DNA of 64,000 bases. It comes from Clonostachys chloroleuca (lineage: Eukaryota > Ascomycota > Sordariomycetes > Hypocreales > Bionectriaceae). Location of the stretch: contig JBANAY010000004.1 of assembly GCA_037952775.1 (NCBI GenBank), positions 4,278,001 through 4,342,000 on the forward strand, read 5' to 3'. A program made the position numbers and the translations under genes. How positions within the stretch are numbered: the stretch's first letter is position 1; each line of letters begins with the position of its first letter. The notes below the pieces were generated by a model, which searched no databases, was not told where the DNA came from, and saw only the letters and a list, made by a program, of their open reading frames with translations. Shown one piece after another: positions 13,001-24,533 of the stretch.

Positions 13001-14576
13001 AGGACATTGACTTTTGGGGATATCATTCTTTTCTTTATTTTCGTAGCCAGGGAGTAATTAGACTGTTTGCGGATCGCTTCATACGCTCGTTCTTTTCTTC
13101 TCCTCCTCCGCCTCTTCCTCGTCCTCCTCCCCTCCCCAATTCCTCTTCTCCTTGCCATCACATCCGAGCAGCTCTCTCACCAGTCTCCCGCCCAATCGCT
13201 CACTCACTCGCTCTCACTCCGACGCTCACTCTGCTGCTACCCACTACCAAGCCGTCTGGGCTGGTCTAGCCTCCGTCGGCCGCATCCTGTCATCCGTAAC
13301 GCCGCCGCATCTCTGCTCTGTGCTGCCGCCGCCTTCTCGGCGCCAGCTTCTCGCCTCTTCTCTCCTTGGGTTGTCTTTTCTTTTTCCTCCATTGCACCCA
13401 AGTCTCACCCCACGCATATCGACCTGCCCTCTGGTGGGGCAGCATTGGGCCGTGTATCACTAGCGGCCTCACTGCTGCGGCTCGTCTGCCCTGCTTTGTC
13501 CACCGAGCTTGGGTTCTTCACGTACATATTTAGTTCTCAAGTCGTGCCTCTCGCTTGCTGTGTTGTCTGTTCTGGTCCGGTCCGCCCTTGACCTGCGAGC
13601 TTGAGGTTTAACACCCTCCATTACCGGCCTTCACTTTACCATATTCATCCTCCGGCTTCCACTGCGCGACATCGCTACCACCTTACTATATACAGTCGCA
13701 GTGGCGTTCAATACCCCGGCGTTTTGCTTGTTCAGCTCTTCAATACCCACTGCGGTGTTCCTACATCGGCCAAAGTAACTGTTGCAGTGAGCGCCCCGTC
13801 AGCGATCCGATCCGATAAGAGTGTGTGTGTGAGAGAGAGAGCGTCAGAGGCACACAGCCTGATCGAGTGTGCCAAAACGTCATGACCTACATTGTGAGTC
13901 GCAACCCTTCATAAGTCGCCCTAGCAAGCGCCATGCATCCCTTTCTGCCCAAGCACTCCAAGACCAGCCCTGCTCCACGGTTGATTGATCACCTCTCACC
14001 CAATGTGGGCTCCTGGTCTCTCCCACGGCTCGTCAACGTGTTCAGGCCGGTCGTAATCATGACCACCCTCAAATCAAGGAGCTGGCATTCACAAGCAAGC
14101 ACAAATATCACCACCATCTTTATCAATACCACCACCACCATCAGCCTCTGCTACCACACCACACCCCGGCACACCGCCCTTGTGTATTCATCCTTCAAGC
14201 CCCAGCTCCTTGCCTCACTTCACCCAGCACCCAACCGTCCGTGCCGCCAGCATCTGATCCTCTTCCGGCATCCTACTAGAAACAGGAGGCTTGTTTGTCT
14301 GGATCTGCATAAAAGCATCCATGATGCCGTTCCCTAGCCCACCTTCCCTCCTCACTACACCATCTATCGCACTCGCTCCTGTTGGAGATCTCGTTGGCTG
14401 TTGTCGGGACTGATCTATACCGCTACATCCAATCCGAAGCCACATACGCCATGACACTCTAATCTGCTATTCCCCTAATACAATCTTATCCCTGCACACG
14501 CGCGTCATACCTGATTTTGTCAACTTCTTAAAACACCTGCCTCCGTGTATACACATCTACAGCCGCGCACCAGATC
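13001..14576 (+). promoter_or_regulatory. Probable promoter and long leader of the Lst7 gene
   Basis: The plus strand is strongly C/T-rich from about 13070 to 13400, typical of fungal core promoters. It is followed by A/C/T-rich sequence up to the ATG at 14577. A donor-like GTGAGT follows 13892, and a CAG lies directly before the ATG codon (14571-14573), so a 5'-UTR intron is possible. Several short upstream ATGs occur. Transcription start was not determined. Confidence 0.4.
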
Positions 14577-16001
14577 ATGGGCAGGACATTGCAACTAATC
14601 GCAAACTTACAGCTTTCGCTTGCCCACTACTGTGATATCCATGGCCCAACCCCATTAATGGTGACCGAGGGCTTGCCCACCTCATGCAACGTCTGCTATG
14701 ACGACTTCACAGTCAATGTCGATTCATCACAACGGCCCACGGCTTCTCAAAACTCAAGGGCAATCACCAATGCACTGCATGATCTCGCTATCCACGATGC
14801 CCACGCCGCTGGCGTTCCTGGAGTTGAACAGGGGAAACAGGCACAGCACCGCCCTGCCTCTCACCGGACCCTGGGTCTTAAAACAGATAGCAGGGCAACC
14901 ACGATGATAGATACGCCTCCAGGAAGCCCACACCAACCCCAGCAACAGTCCCGCCTTGACTCAAGCTTCCGCCGGACATACGACGATACAGTAACAAAAA
15001 AGCAAGGGCCTTGCGATAACTGCGCAATGACCTTGCCCCGCCGATCTGCGAGTGATCCTGGAAACGTGGATGCCTCAATAAATACGAAAGGACCAACGCT
15101 CAGAACGCGAGCTCCTGCTGAACGGGTCTTTGGCGCGGGCGGCCAGCAATCACCTCCCAACTCTCAATCGTCTAGCGATACAGATGGGGAGCGAGAGGCA
15201 TCACGACGGCCCAGGCATCGAAAGGCGGTTCCATCAAACTCGAGAACTACCTCGTGCTCGAGCAATTCGATGGCGTCAGAGACAGCACCGTTCCATGTTC
15301 ACTATGTCAATTATACTTCTACACATGAACCGGTTCTCCCCAACTCCTTCTCACTTCTACGCTCCTCGTGCCTACGAACCCTGTCGTTCGAGACATTACC
15401 CAGGCCGCCCACGACGGCTGCGCCAGCCACGTCAGTTCAACCCGACGCATCATCAGCTTTTGTGACGACCCAGAGCGCCGGCTCGGCCGCATCCGGTGGT
15501 CCAATTTTTTTCGGAGATGTGCACACTGGATACACAACGGCCTACATTTTTCGAATTCCAGACGTACATGCTCGAGGCCACAAGCGAGTGTACGCGTTTA
15601 TTGCTCTCAGCACCCACAAGGAGCGCCTCGCCATGAAGACGTTTGCCATCATTTCGGCGGCCTTTCGGGAATTCGCGACCTGGATTCAACAACTCGCAGA
15701 AGCCGAGGCTGAACGTACAGCTGAGACCGGCTCCGGTAGTAGTACCTTCTATAGTTCCGGCGCCGGTGGCCTGTCTCAACCAACAGCCTCGGCTTTTGAC
15801 CCCCCAGCGCCAGGAGACCGCGGCAGCAGTTTCCTTACCGGTGGTGGGGGTTTCACAAGACGAATGGGAGGTGGAGGTAGTGCAGCTGCTCCAAAAGCAC
15901 GTGGCCTCGCCGACCTGGTGGGACAGCCTGACTTCTTTATCGAATTACACAGGAAATTTGTCCAACTTCTGTTCGAAGTTGGCGTCACGCTAAATGCATA
16001 A
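14577..16001 (+). CDS. LST7: Folliculin-family protein Lst7
   Basis: Uninterrupted 474-codon frame. The N-terminus contains a folliculin longin-type start: LSLAHYCDIHGPTPLM followed by a Cys pair (TSCNVC). About residues 90-260 are Ser/Pro/Thr-rich and probably disordered. The C-terminal part (about 300-474) resumes an ordered fold: a YIFRIPDVHARG strand, then helices around MKTFAIISAAFREF, ending in FVQLLFEVGVTLNA. Yeast Lst7 pairs with Lst4 as a GAP for the Rag GTPases on the vacuole and promotes TORC1 signalling in response to amino acids. Like yeast Lst7, and unlike human FLCN, it has no C-terminal DENN part. It converges on the Rpt3 gene. Family assignment is from motif recognition; TORC1 function is inferred. 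Confidence 0.85.
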   Translation: MGRTLQLIANLQLSLAHYCDIHGPTPLMVTEGLPTSCNVCYDDFTVNVDSSQRPTASQNSRAITNALHDLAIHDAHAAGVPGVEQGKQAQHRPASHRTLGLKTDSRATTMIDTPPGSPHQPQQQSRLDSSFRRTYDDTVTKKQGPCDNCAMTLPRRSASDPGNVDASINTKGPTLRTRAPAERVFGAGGQQSPPNSQSSSDTDGEREASRRPRHRKAVPSNSRTTSCSSNSMASETAPFHVHYVNYTSTHEPVLPNSFSLLRSSCLRTLSFETLPRPPTTAAPATSVQPDASSAFVTTQSAGSAASGGPIFFGDVHTGYTTAYIFRIPDVHARGHKRVYAFIALSTHKERLAMKTFAIISAAFREFATWIQQLAEAEAERTAETGSGSSTFYSSGAGGLSQPTASAFDPPAPGDRGSSFLTGGGGFTRRMGGGGSAAAPKARGLADLVGQPDFFIELHRKFVQLLFEVGVTLNA

Positions 16002-16900
16002 TAAATTGTTATGCAATATACATCACCCGGAAAGGCACTGGATGGGGTGTAGCCAACACAAGGTGGCCCGGGACCGGCCATACATATCAAGCGATGTTAC
16101 CTCAACTTCGGAACTCCCTGCATAGCGTTATCATATAAAAGACGAGCTGGTCACGTCTAATGGTTAATGGTAATGTCAGCGTGGTTTGGCGAGGAAATAT
16201 TTCCCTTCTTTGTAACGTTTCTTCAACCTTGATGGGAAGAAATCGTTTTGGTTTTGTTTTTTCTTGGAACGATTTAACGAGAGTAATGTCGGCGTTAGAA
16301 CGGAAAAGGTAATGGAAGATACAATAGACTCGATACACGGAAAGGGCATGGTAGTTCAGGGCACCAAAAGACGGGACGGGATGGGATGGAAGATACCCTT
16401 GGTGGCGGTTCGACAGGTTCAGCAAACCAAACTGGATGGCATGGAGCAAGCCATGTTGTGTGAATATTGATTATTTGGGCACTTATAGACGATAAGCCGG
16501 GACTCAAAAATAGACCATGTGTTTTTACTCAACTTAATACATACGAACATCACCAGCTTACAGTGATGAGCGTACGGCAATCATTTTGATCCACGCGATG
16601 TGGGACAGATCATGAAACTTGAAGCAGCGCTTCTTCTTCTTCTTCTTCTTCTTCTTCTTCTTCTTCTTTTTTCAGGAGGCAACGGCGTCACAATCCTATC
16701 ATGTCTGATATTGCTATGCGTCAACTCATGGAATTTCGTCTATGCAACCCAGCCCCTACTCAATGCACACTCTGCTAGGAGAAGAAACATCAGAGCCTAT
16801 CCTAATTCCGGATCTATCTCATTAATTGTACACACAAGCTCAATTTCCATGATAGCAGGTCCATAATATTATGTGTTCCCTTCTTGGTTTGTTCTTTGCT
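16002..16900. other. Convergent 3' intergenic region
   Basis: Lies between the ends of the Lst7 and Rpt3 genes, so it should hold both 3' UTRs. It contains a CTT microsatellite (16630-16668). No further gene seen. Confidence 0.6.
16630..16668. repeat. (CTT)13 microsatellite
   Basis: Thirteen perfect CTT units followed by a short T run, in the convergent intergenic region between Lst7 and Rpt3. Confidence 0.95.
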
Positions 16901-18337
16901 TTATTTGTAGAAGTCAAACTTGTTGTCATCCTGCGTTCCCTTGACCTGGCTCGAGTAGGCGTCCTCGAGGTCGGTCTGAATGATATTGTAGCGGTTCTTG
17001 CGGACGGCGCGAAGACCGGCCTCTTGCATGATGGCGGCGATGATGGCTCCGGATAGCGGGTCGTTGCGGACGATCAGACTGTCGAGGTCTACCTCGGGGG
17101 CGAGGCTCATCTTGCTCGCAATGGTGGTGAAGATGAGGCGTCGCTCACGACGGTCACGCAGGGATGGGAACTCAATCTTTCGATCGAGACGACCGGGACG
17201 GAGGAGGGCAGGGTCAAGGGTGTCGGCTCGGTTGGTGGCCATGATGACCTTGACGTTTGCCGTCTGGTCGAAACCGTCCATCTGGTTGAGAAGCTCCAGG
17301 AGGATACGCTGAACCTCACGGTCGGCACCGGTCTGGGCATCGAAACGCTTCGTGGCAATAGCATCAATCTCGTCGATGAAGATGATGGCCGGAGAGTTCT
17401 CGCGGGCCATACGGAACACGTCACGAACCATCCGGGGCCCCTCACCCAGGTACTTTTGGACGAACTCGGATCCAACAACACGGATGAAGCTGGCGGTCGT
17501 AGAGTTGGCTACGGCCTTGACAAGCATGGTCTTTCCGGTACCGGGAGGGCCGTAGAGCAGGACACCACGGGGAGGATCGATACCAATCTGCTTGTAGAGG
17601 TCAAAGTGGGTGAGTGGCAGTTCGACGGCTTCACGGATCTCCTGCTTCTGCATGTCGAGACCACCAACGTCGGCGTATGTGACATCGGGCTTCTCATCAG
17701 CGCCAAGCATGGCGATGGATGAGTCGGCCTCGGGAGGGAGAATGTCGACGAGGGCATTTGAGTGGCGGTGGAGGGCAACCGAAGATGAAGCCTTGAGCTT
17801 CTCGCGATCGAGGGTCGAGAGGATACGGACAACGTAATTCGAACCTGTGCTTGATTGGACAATGCCAGTACTGATCCCTGGTTAGACGAAAGATCTTCAT
17901 TAGAAAGCCTTCGTGGGGGGGCTTACTTTTGGTCAATAGCCTCCATAAACTGGCCGATGACCAACGGCACACTCTGAATTCTCTTGATCTCTTCCTGAGC
18001 TCGGACAAGCTCCCTCTTCAAACTCCTGGATAGAGGTCAGCGTCCGGGCTGTTTTCCATCGTGAAGGAGAAAGTGGCTTAACTCACCTCTGCTCATCCTT
18101 GATGTATTCCTCCTGTAGCTGAATATACCTGTTCCGGGTGTAAGCCAATCAAGCAATCGCCCTTAGCCTAGGATTGACATACTCTAGTTGGCGCTGGAGC
18201 TTCTTGAGTGAAGCGTAATCATCCCCCCCATCCGCGGGCAAGCCCTCAAAGTTATCAATGCTTGGTATCGTCGAAGGGGTAGCCTTCTTGTGCAGAGCCA
18301 CCTGGCTGACTGGGTTTTCAACTGCGATGTCGCCCAT
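16901..18337 (-). CDS. RPT3: 26S proteasome regulatory ATPase Rpt3 (PSMC4 homologue)
   Basis: Exons 18183-18337, 18087-18128, 17927-18025 and 16901-17870 join in phase to 421 residues, the expected Rpt3 length. The N-terminal part is a predicted coiled coil ([11 protein letters not shown] onward). An OB-type segment follows, then one AAA+ domain: Walker [10 protein letters not shown], Walker [10 protein letters not shown], a [12 protein letters not shown] motif and second region of homology [12 protein letters not shown]. The C-terminus ends FYK, the HbYX motif that docks Rpt3 into an alpha-ring pocket of the 20S core. It belongs to the base hexamer that unfolds ubiquitylated substrates in cytosol and nucleus. 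The sequence is intact, with no frame problems. Confidence 0.96.
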
Positions 18338-19420
18338 TGTCGCTTCTCGTCCTCACAGGGATCAAAAGTGACCCCAGGTATCGCGTAACTCGGATTCCAG
18401 GGTGGTTATCTGTCGGCAAGTTGATTCACTAGAGTTGCAGAGTAACCGCGTAGTAACAGGGCGACAGTCTCAAGATTCGTGATGAGTGGTGCTGGGCCGA
18501 AACTGCGAGAAGATGATGTCGTTCAACCCCAAGTATGCTGGCGTCAACACCAGCGCAGCCTAGAGCTTAGGTAGAATGGACCTTGCAGCTTAGTCATCCC
18601 AGCTTCCATTCCAGCACCAGAGCTCAGCTTGTGTGACTGTGACAGTGCACGTGACCTGATAGTCTGATTGGCTATCTGCGCTCCACAGACGCAAGGCGGG
18701 CAGTGGAACAGTAGTGTCGTTTCATTGGCCAGCCATGGCCCACCAGCTAGGTAGTCGCCCAACAAGCCAGGTGGGGAGATCCGGCCCCCGGTCGCGGCAC
18801 AGGGCGGGTCCCTACCAGTGGTTGTGCAAGACTGGGCTCAAGTGACCTCAGCCGATGCTGCGATTGGTTTCCTATACCTTGCATGTGCTGGACACGGGGC
18901 TGTTTTATGGGTACCCTTCACTTCGCTCCTTATCAATTATCGGTAGCCCATCTCATGATGCCGCTGTGATTCACCGTGAGAGTGCCTGACCATTCGTTGG
19001 AGGAGGCGCCCCATACTGTGTGCAAGCAGGTACTCTCCAGAGGATGCCTGATGCGTGCACACCCGCCTCGTGCATGTGGCCGCCCTGAAGCTTGTTCCGT
19101 TCCGGGCCGTACTGGTTGTCCCTTGGATTGCCTGTTCGTGTCGAATCTCTGACTCCTACACTGCATTTATATTCTCCATGCATATTCCGCATGCCTCGTT
19201 CGGTCCACGGCCTTCAACTCCTCCACAGCCACACAGTCTGTACTACCTACCTCGCCCGCCTCCTCAAGGGTCTTTCCTGTCCACCTCTGGCATACAACCT
19301 CTCTCCAATCCCCAGGTTTCCTCTTTATCACCGTTGACCTCCTCAACCGAGGCTCTTACCTTATTTGTTTCAAGTCCTGCATTCTGAAATACTCTCTTGT
19401 CTTAATCATTGGCCGCAATC
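18338..19420. promoter_or_regulatory. Divergent promoter region, RPT3 / small gene
   Basis: About 1.1 kb between two divergent starts. C/T-rich sequence on the plus strand at 19200-19400 suits a promoter for the gene at 19421. I looked for the yeast proteasome element GGTGGCAAA close to RPT3 and did not see it. No coding sequence supported. Confidence 0.5.
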
Positions 19421-20008
19421 ATGTCATCCTCCATCGCTATTCCAAACGCTATCGGCAAATCCTCAAAGGCCGTCGCCTCCTCTTCCTCCAGCACCTACTC
19501 AAACTCCTCTCCATGCTCAACACCTCCCGCCTCAGCCAAGCGCTCTTTCCTTCACGTCCGCCGCCCCAGTCTACTGAGTAAGTCCCTCCAGTTCCTTATC
19601 TTACAGTCAAGCGAGTAGCCCGATCGGTCAGCTGTTCAAGCAGGCTAATCACGAATGTGCAGGTTCCGCGATATCGAGGCAAGAGTCTACGGTGATCAAT
19701 ATTGGTGATCCAGAGGGTCCTCCTCGTCTGGTACGTCACTCTTCTTAGCCATGAAGAGGAGCTGCAGACCAGCTAACTACCAGGATAGATCACATACTTG
19801 TCTTCATCCCAAGGCTTTGCATGGAACCCAGGTTTGTTTATTTACATCCTAGCCGGATAATATGAGCATTGGTGCTGACATACTACCCTTAGAGATATTC
19901 CTTCCGTCGTACGTCGACTGCGATTACGTACCCCTCGAGAATCGTCGGGATCCTGTCCACGAAATCCTTCTGAGCGAAGAGGAAACAAAACAACTTCTCC
20001 CGCAATAA
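19421..20008 (+). CDS. Small four-exon hypothetical protein
   Basis: Exons 19421-19577, 19663-19730, 19789-19831 and 19893-20008 join in perfect phase to 127 residues. The first exon is Ser/Ala-rich with basic residues (KRSFLHVRRPS). The second carries STVINIGDPEGPPRL. The last two give ITYLSSSQGFAWNPEIFLPSY and an acidic tail rich in Glu, ending LLPQ. Third-exon acceptors: the TAG at 19786-19788 keeps the frame open, whereas the CAG five bases earlier leads to a stop. I recognise the GFAWNPEIFLPSY style from uncharacterised sordariomycete proteins, but no domain or function. No signal peptide or membrane segment is seen. Confidence 0.7.
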
Positions 20009-20797
20009 CTACATGACCATGTTCTGCTCGCCCCTGATCAAGGCGCTTGTTCTGCCTTGGGAGGAGAGGGGGCTGTTCTAAAAGGTCCCAGGTGAGGATA
20101 TCAGGGCAGGGCAGGTATCCCACTTGTGACGGGTAAGGAGAATACACAGTTTGTAAGCTGTGTCCAAGTACTATTGTCTTCATTATACGAAATACTCTAG
20201 CACCGAGACCTTTACGCCTTGATAAGTGCGCAGTCGTGGACATATGCCAGGTTGGATTGTTGGCAAGCAAAAAATGCATGCCAAGTACAAGAGTTTCGAG
20301 GTGGCCTACACAGGATGCGATTACAGGCGACAGTTGCCACAGCCAGATGTGGCAATTCGCTCGTCATAACAGAAGATGGCTGGGTCAGATCTCCACGAAT
20401 CAACCGTCGCAAGGTAGACGGCGGGACCGGCTCCTCGCGATTTATCTGTCACATAAGTTGACTCCCAGGTCCGGCCTGCACGATTTCTCGTGTTGGCTGC
20501 AGACAACAGCAAGGCCAGAGTCATAGCAATTCCATGTCTCGACGACAGGCTCCTTGGTCAAATTTACGGCATCGCATATCTTGGTGGTGGGCAACTGGGT
20601 CAGCACTTTAGCGACCGGGCGTCAAACTGGGAAGCAGCTTGGTCAGGGGTGCAACTACCACTTGTCAATATCATACCGCTTGGCCAATTGGGTGGAGGAA
20701 TTTTTGTATGGTGTCGCTCCTGCCTGTCTGCCTACCTTCCAAGCCGCGCTCCGGAGTCTATCTCAACTGTGTAGGTATTCTCCCAGCTGACGCAGTC

Positions 20798-20828
<31 letters not shown>

Positions 20829-21575
20829 TATTGAATTGTCTCTATTGCTGGGATAATTCGATTTAGATAGCTTACTCACTCTCGAACAATAACTTCTACG
20901 TACCACTCTCTGACTAATTAGTGTTCTTTCTATTAGGTAGTAAACAATCATTCATAGAGAATCAACTATCTTTTACAGCTGCCTATCCTTGTCCAAACCC
21001 AAAAGTGAAAAAAAAAACAAAAAGAAAAAGAAAAAATGAGAAAACGATGAGGTAAGTTTTTGACTTCGCACTAGGTACTTGAGTAGTTGATGTAGGCATT
21101 TAAGTTAAGAAAGCAACGTTCATGTTATTGGTGTGCAGGTAGCGTTGCGTCGTCGCTTCCTGGAAAATGGGCGTCCCATTCCTCTACAAGGCACCTTCCA
21201 CGGCAAGGAGAGGATGTTCATAGGCGAGTACTCTGGCTGGGTAGGTAGCCGAAATTAGGTACCCAATATACGATTGCATTCTAACTTAGGTTAGCACCTG
21301 ACTACCGAACACATAGGTAGCAAATTGAGAATGCAACCTTGAAGTCTTTCAGTTGTAGCTTGTAGGGAATCTAGCATGATGCACAAAACCCCACGCCCGT
21401 TGCCCAACTGCTGTAACATGACATCACAGGGCCCAAGCTATCCCGTTTACGTAATCCCTCCATGACTCAGCAGGCGCGGGAAGTAAACATGGCCATGCCT
21501 CACATGTGAAGAACCACAACGGTGCACAGATCTCCAGCTCCTCGAACCCATTTTCCCTCCCGAAGGTCCACAGCC
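20009..21575. other. Intergenic with long poly-T and A-rich tract
   Basis: No gene supported. It contains a run of 28 T (20798-20825), followed by AT-rich sequence and an A/G-rich tract near 21007-21034. These could mark the tail of an old retro-insertion on the minus strand, or be simple-sequence expansion. The last ~200 bases should contain the Mis14 promoter. Confidence 0.5.
20798..20825. repeat. Poly-T tract, 28 nt
   Basis: Uninterrupted homopolymer of 28 T on the plus strand, the longest homopolymer I see in the window. Its exact length is uncertain because homopolymers appear miscalled here. Confidence 0.9.
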
Positions 21576-22355
21576 ATGGCCTCCGAGTCGATCGTGTCGC
21601 AGGTCCAGCGCAAGATTGAATTGCAAAGCCCGGACGACCTGACCTACCTCATTACGAACGTGAGAAACGCCGCCGCCGCGCGGTTAAACGAGGCGTTCCC
21701 GCATCTCGAGGGCGACGATGGAGAGGACGACCTGAGAACCCAAATCGAAGCACTCGTCAATGAGGTATGTCAGGCAGCACAATCCAGTCATGCGAATCAT
21801 TTCGCGAAATTCTCGCCGTTCGCCTGCCAATCCAGAATAGACTAACGTTGCTTTACCTTACCCCGCGAGCAGTACATAAACAAGACATTCAAGCTAGCCG
21901 CGCCGAACCTGACCATCAACGGCCTCCCCGTTGCCCCGAATGACTTCCTCGCCGACGGCGGCCCCGTCACGCCGGATACCGCGTACGAGCCCTTTGACGC
22001 GCGGAAACGACAGCGCGTGGCCGACCTCATCACCCAGGAGGAGAAGCTCCTCGAGGACGTTGCCTCGCTCAAACGCGCTGTGCCAGCCAAGGCGGCCGCC
22101 GAGCACGTGGATCGTCTGCGCGAGGGGGTGAAACGTGATGAAGAATTAGCGGCGGCAAGGATTGCCCTGGGGTCTATGGAGGAGGAGGCATCTCTCCAAG
22201 GCGTGGGTCGATTGGAAAGGCAGCAGCGCGTCGAGTCGAGCTTTAATGGTGCGGTGGAGACGCTCGAGAGGCTGAAGACGGACATGTCGACGGTGGTAGC
22301 GAAGATGGAGAGGGCCAGGGTGGCGGGAGAATATGTGGTCAACGACAAGCGATGA
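21576..22355 (+). CDS. MIS14: Kinetochore protein Mis14/Nsl1 family
   Basis: Two exons, 21576-21764 and 21873-22355, give 223 residues. The ATG at 21576 (context GCCATGG) is preferred over an in-frame ATG at 21522. The N-terminus reads IVSQVQRKIELQSPDDLTYL, a helical start characteristic of Mis14. A short loop with NLTINGLPV follows, then long Lys/Glu/Arg-rich heptad-like helices to the C-terminus (EEKLLEDVASLKR, ETLERLKTDMS). Nsl1/Mis14 is one of four subunits of the MIND/Mis12 complex, which links the inner kinetochore to Ndc80 and Spc105. It runs convergent with SEC14, 515 bp apart. The family call rests on length, helix pattern and motif memory. Confidence 0.8.
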
Positions 22356-22870
22356 ACGAGACGCGGAATATCACGACAAAATCATAAGGAAGGGAAAATA
22401 GGATATCTCATGGGCATGGGCGGGGTTTGGCGTCACGGCGATTTGAAGGACAGGACTTCTTTTCCTTCCTCTTGTTTTTCTCGAGGGACTTCTATGGCGA
22501 ATCTAAATATGGCGTTATCTCGGCTGAGAAATATCAACTCTAACCGCATCAAAAATATGTTCCTACACATCTCATATCTCCATGTCTCATGAACATCAGA
22601 CGGCCATGGCCCGGATGCAATTACCTCGGAGCTAGAATGCAACTTGCTAAGGAGGCTATTCTCCGGCAGGCGTCTTCCTGCATATTCTAAAACTGAACAA
22701 ACCCATCCATTCACTACCAGACTTGACTTCCATGGTACTCGCTTCGCCTAACAAAAAGGGGTAACACACCAAACCACCGACTCTTTTTTGTTGTTTTTTT
22801 TCCGATCTATAATAATCTTAGAAGAACAAGCACTCTATCACAAGAATGAGAACCAAGGTGCCCAAACTGT
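22356..22870. other. Convergent 3' intergenic region
   Basis: Between the Mis14 and Sec14 stop codons. It should hold both 3' UTRs; nothing else seen. Confidence 0.6.
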
Positions 22871-24092
22871 TTAAGCGGCAGCAGGCTGCTTGGCCTCCTC
22901 CCCAGCAGCGACAATCTCAGGAGCAGCGGGAGTTGCGGTACCAGTAGCCACCTCAGGCGTCTCAGTGTTGGAAGGAGTGTTGTCGATGGTAGTGTCGGCG
23001 GCCTTCTTCTCCCACTTGGCGGGCCTGGCCCACTGGGGGTCGTGCCAGGGGCCAGCATCGCTGTTCACGCAGCCTCCAGGGCACTCACAAGTACCGCCAA
23101 AAGCCTTTGGCAGGTTCTCGGGGGAACTTGCTTGAGAAGTTCGTCCTTGTAACCACCACCAAGAATGCTAATCTTCTTGACAGTGACAGGATCGAGCCAG
23201 CCCTTCATAATGCTCCAAACAGTGGAGAAGCCCCAAGGCGCGTTGATCAGGTACAGCTTGCCAAGACGCTCAGGGTAGTAGTTCTGGGAGAGGCCAGAGG
23301 CCTGGCTGACATAAGTGTAGACCTGGGGGATCTTGCCGATACTGACACCCTTGAGATCCATGATGGTGCAGCATGTCTCGAGTAAGTGGCCGGCTTTGCG
23401 AGAGCAGGCGGTCAGGCGAGGGTCCGCAAGACGCTCATACTCGACGGCAAGGTTGTTTAGCATGCGCTCGGAAGTGGTGATCTTGTACATGGCGGTCAAG
23501 TCAATGCCGCCAAAGGTTTCGATGTAAATGGGGCGGCCATCCTATTTCAGCGGTCAGCGGGACACGTATGTCAAACATGCGGCCAGGTGGTCTGATAGAG
23601 CAATCTCCTACCTTGTCGATCTTGTGGTAGAATTGTTCATAGTACTTGTGCAGTTCGGCCTTCTCAGGGTAGTCCCAGGTAGGCACGAGCTCGTCAAGCT
23701 TGATCTCCTTCCGCCACTTCTCAGTGTCAAGGAACCTATAGTATACTAGTTAACGGGCTGTATTCGGCGGCATTCCGTCAGGAGAAAAGTTCTTACATCT
23801 GCTTCGACAAGTTCACATCGAACTTTCGTGCACGTAGAAATCGCAGCTAGGAAAATATCAACAAGTCAGCATCTGTTTTGGTAACGTCATCACTTCAACC
23901 CCACATTGAACAGTGTGTCAGTACCAAAGTCAGAGTATCAAGACGGTCGGTGCAGCCTTCAGCCTCCAGCATCATTCGCAACTGCTCGACCTGGGCAATT
24001 TGTTCCTTCGTCAGAAAGCCGGCATGGCCATTTTGGGCCTCCGGTGCTTCGTAGGGGAAGTCGTAGTCGTCGTACTTGGCGTTCAGCTCCAT
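22871..24092 (-). CDS. SEC14: Sec14 phosphatidylinositol/phosphatidylcholine transfer protein (one apparent frame break)
   Basis: Exons 23925-24092, 23797-23846, 23612-23735 and 22871-23541. The N-terminal CRAL-TRIO-N helices include [17 protein letters not shown]. The lipid-binding CRAL-TRIO domain follows with [46 protein letters not shown] and [15 protein letters not shown]. Near the end, the 5-base G run at 23120-23124 lacks one base. As written the frame runs into an unrelated tail. With one base added it continues [17 protein letters not shown], the standard Sec14 C-lobe, then an Ala/Glu/Thr-rich tail, for about 337 residues. Sec14 senses and exchanges PI and PC on Golgi membranes and supports PI4P-dependent secretion. 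It shares a 441 bp divergent promoter with the DUF155 gene. Confidence 0.92.
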
Positions 24093-24533
24093 GGTGGGGT
24101 GTTGGAGGAATGTTAACGGTGAGAAAATGTTTTTGATGATTAAGGAGTGCAAGGCGAGGAAGTGTCGGGGAGGGAAATGGCGTAGAGAAGTCGAGAAGTC
24201 GGATGCCCGCCTGCGGAATTAAAAAGGAAGAAAGTCCAGAATCTAGGGGTCAAGCGGTTTGATGGCTTTCTCCAGCTTCTGTTGAACCTGGTCGATCTGC
24301 CAATAATGCAGTGGGACCCAACTGGGGTGTGTTTACAAGCTATCGTCTAAATTGAGCGCTGGCTCAAGCCAACGTACATGTGACAGATCACGTGCAGATA
24401 GTGGCCACCGCTTTCTTATCGGGGCGGGCAAGCTTTCACAATCGAGTTGAAACCGACGTTGAAGCTGGACCCAGAATTCTTGCCGCAGACCACCAGAGTT
24501 CCAGCTGGCTCGAATGGCTCCAAGTATATCACG
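24093..24533. promoter_or_regulatory. Bidirectional promoter, SEC14 / DUF155 gene
   Basis: A 441 bp gap between divergent start codons must hold both promoters. The C/T-rich strand just upstream of each ATG fits. No specific motif claimed. Confidence 0.55.

Noticed and set aside
13067..13591. 174-codon plus-strand frame upstream of Lst7
   Set aside because: Leu/Ser/Pro composition comes from the C/T-rich leader; no conserved motif and no good start context.
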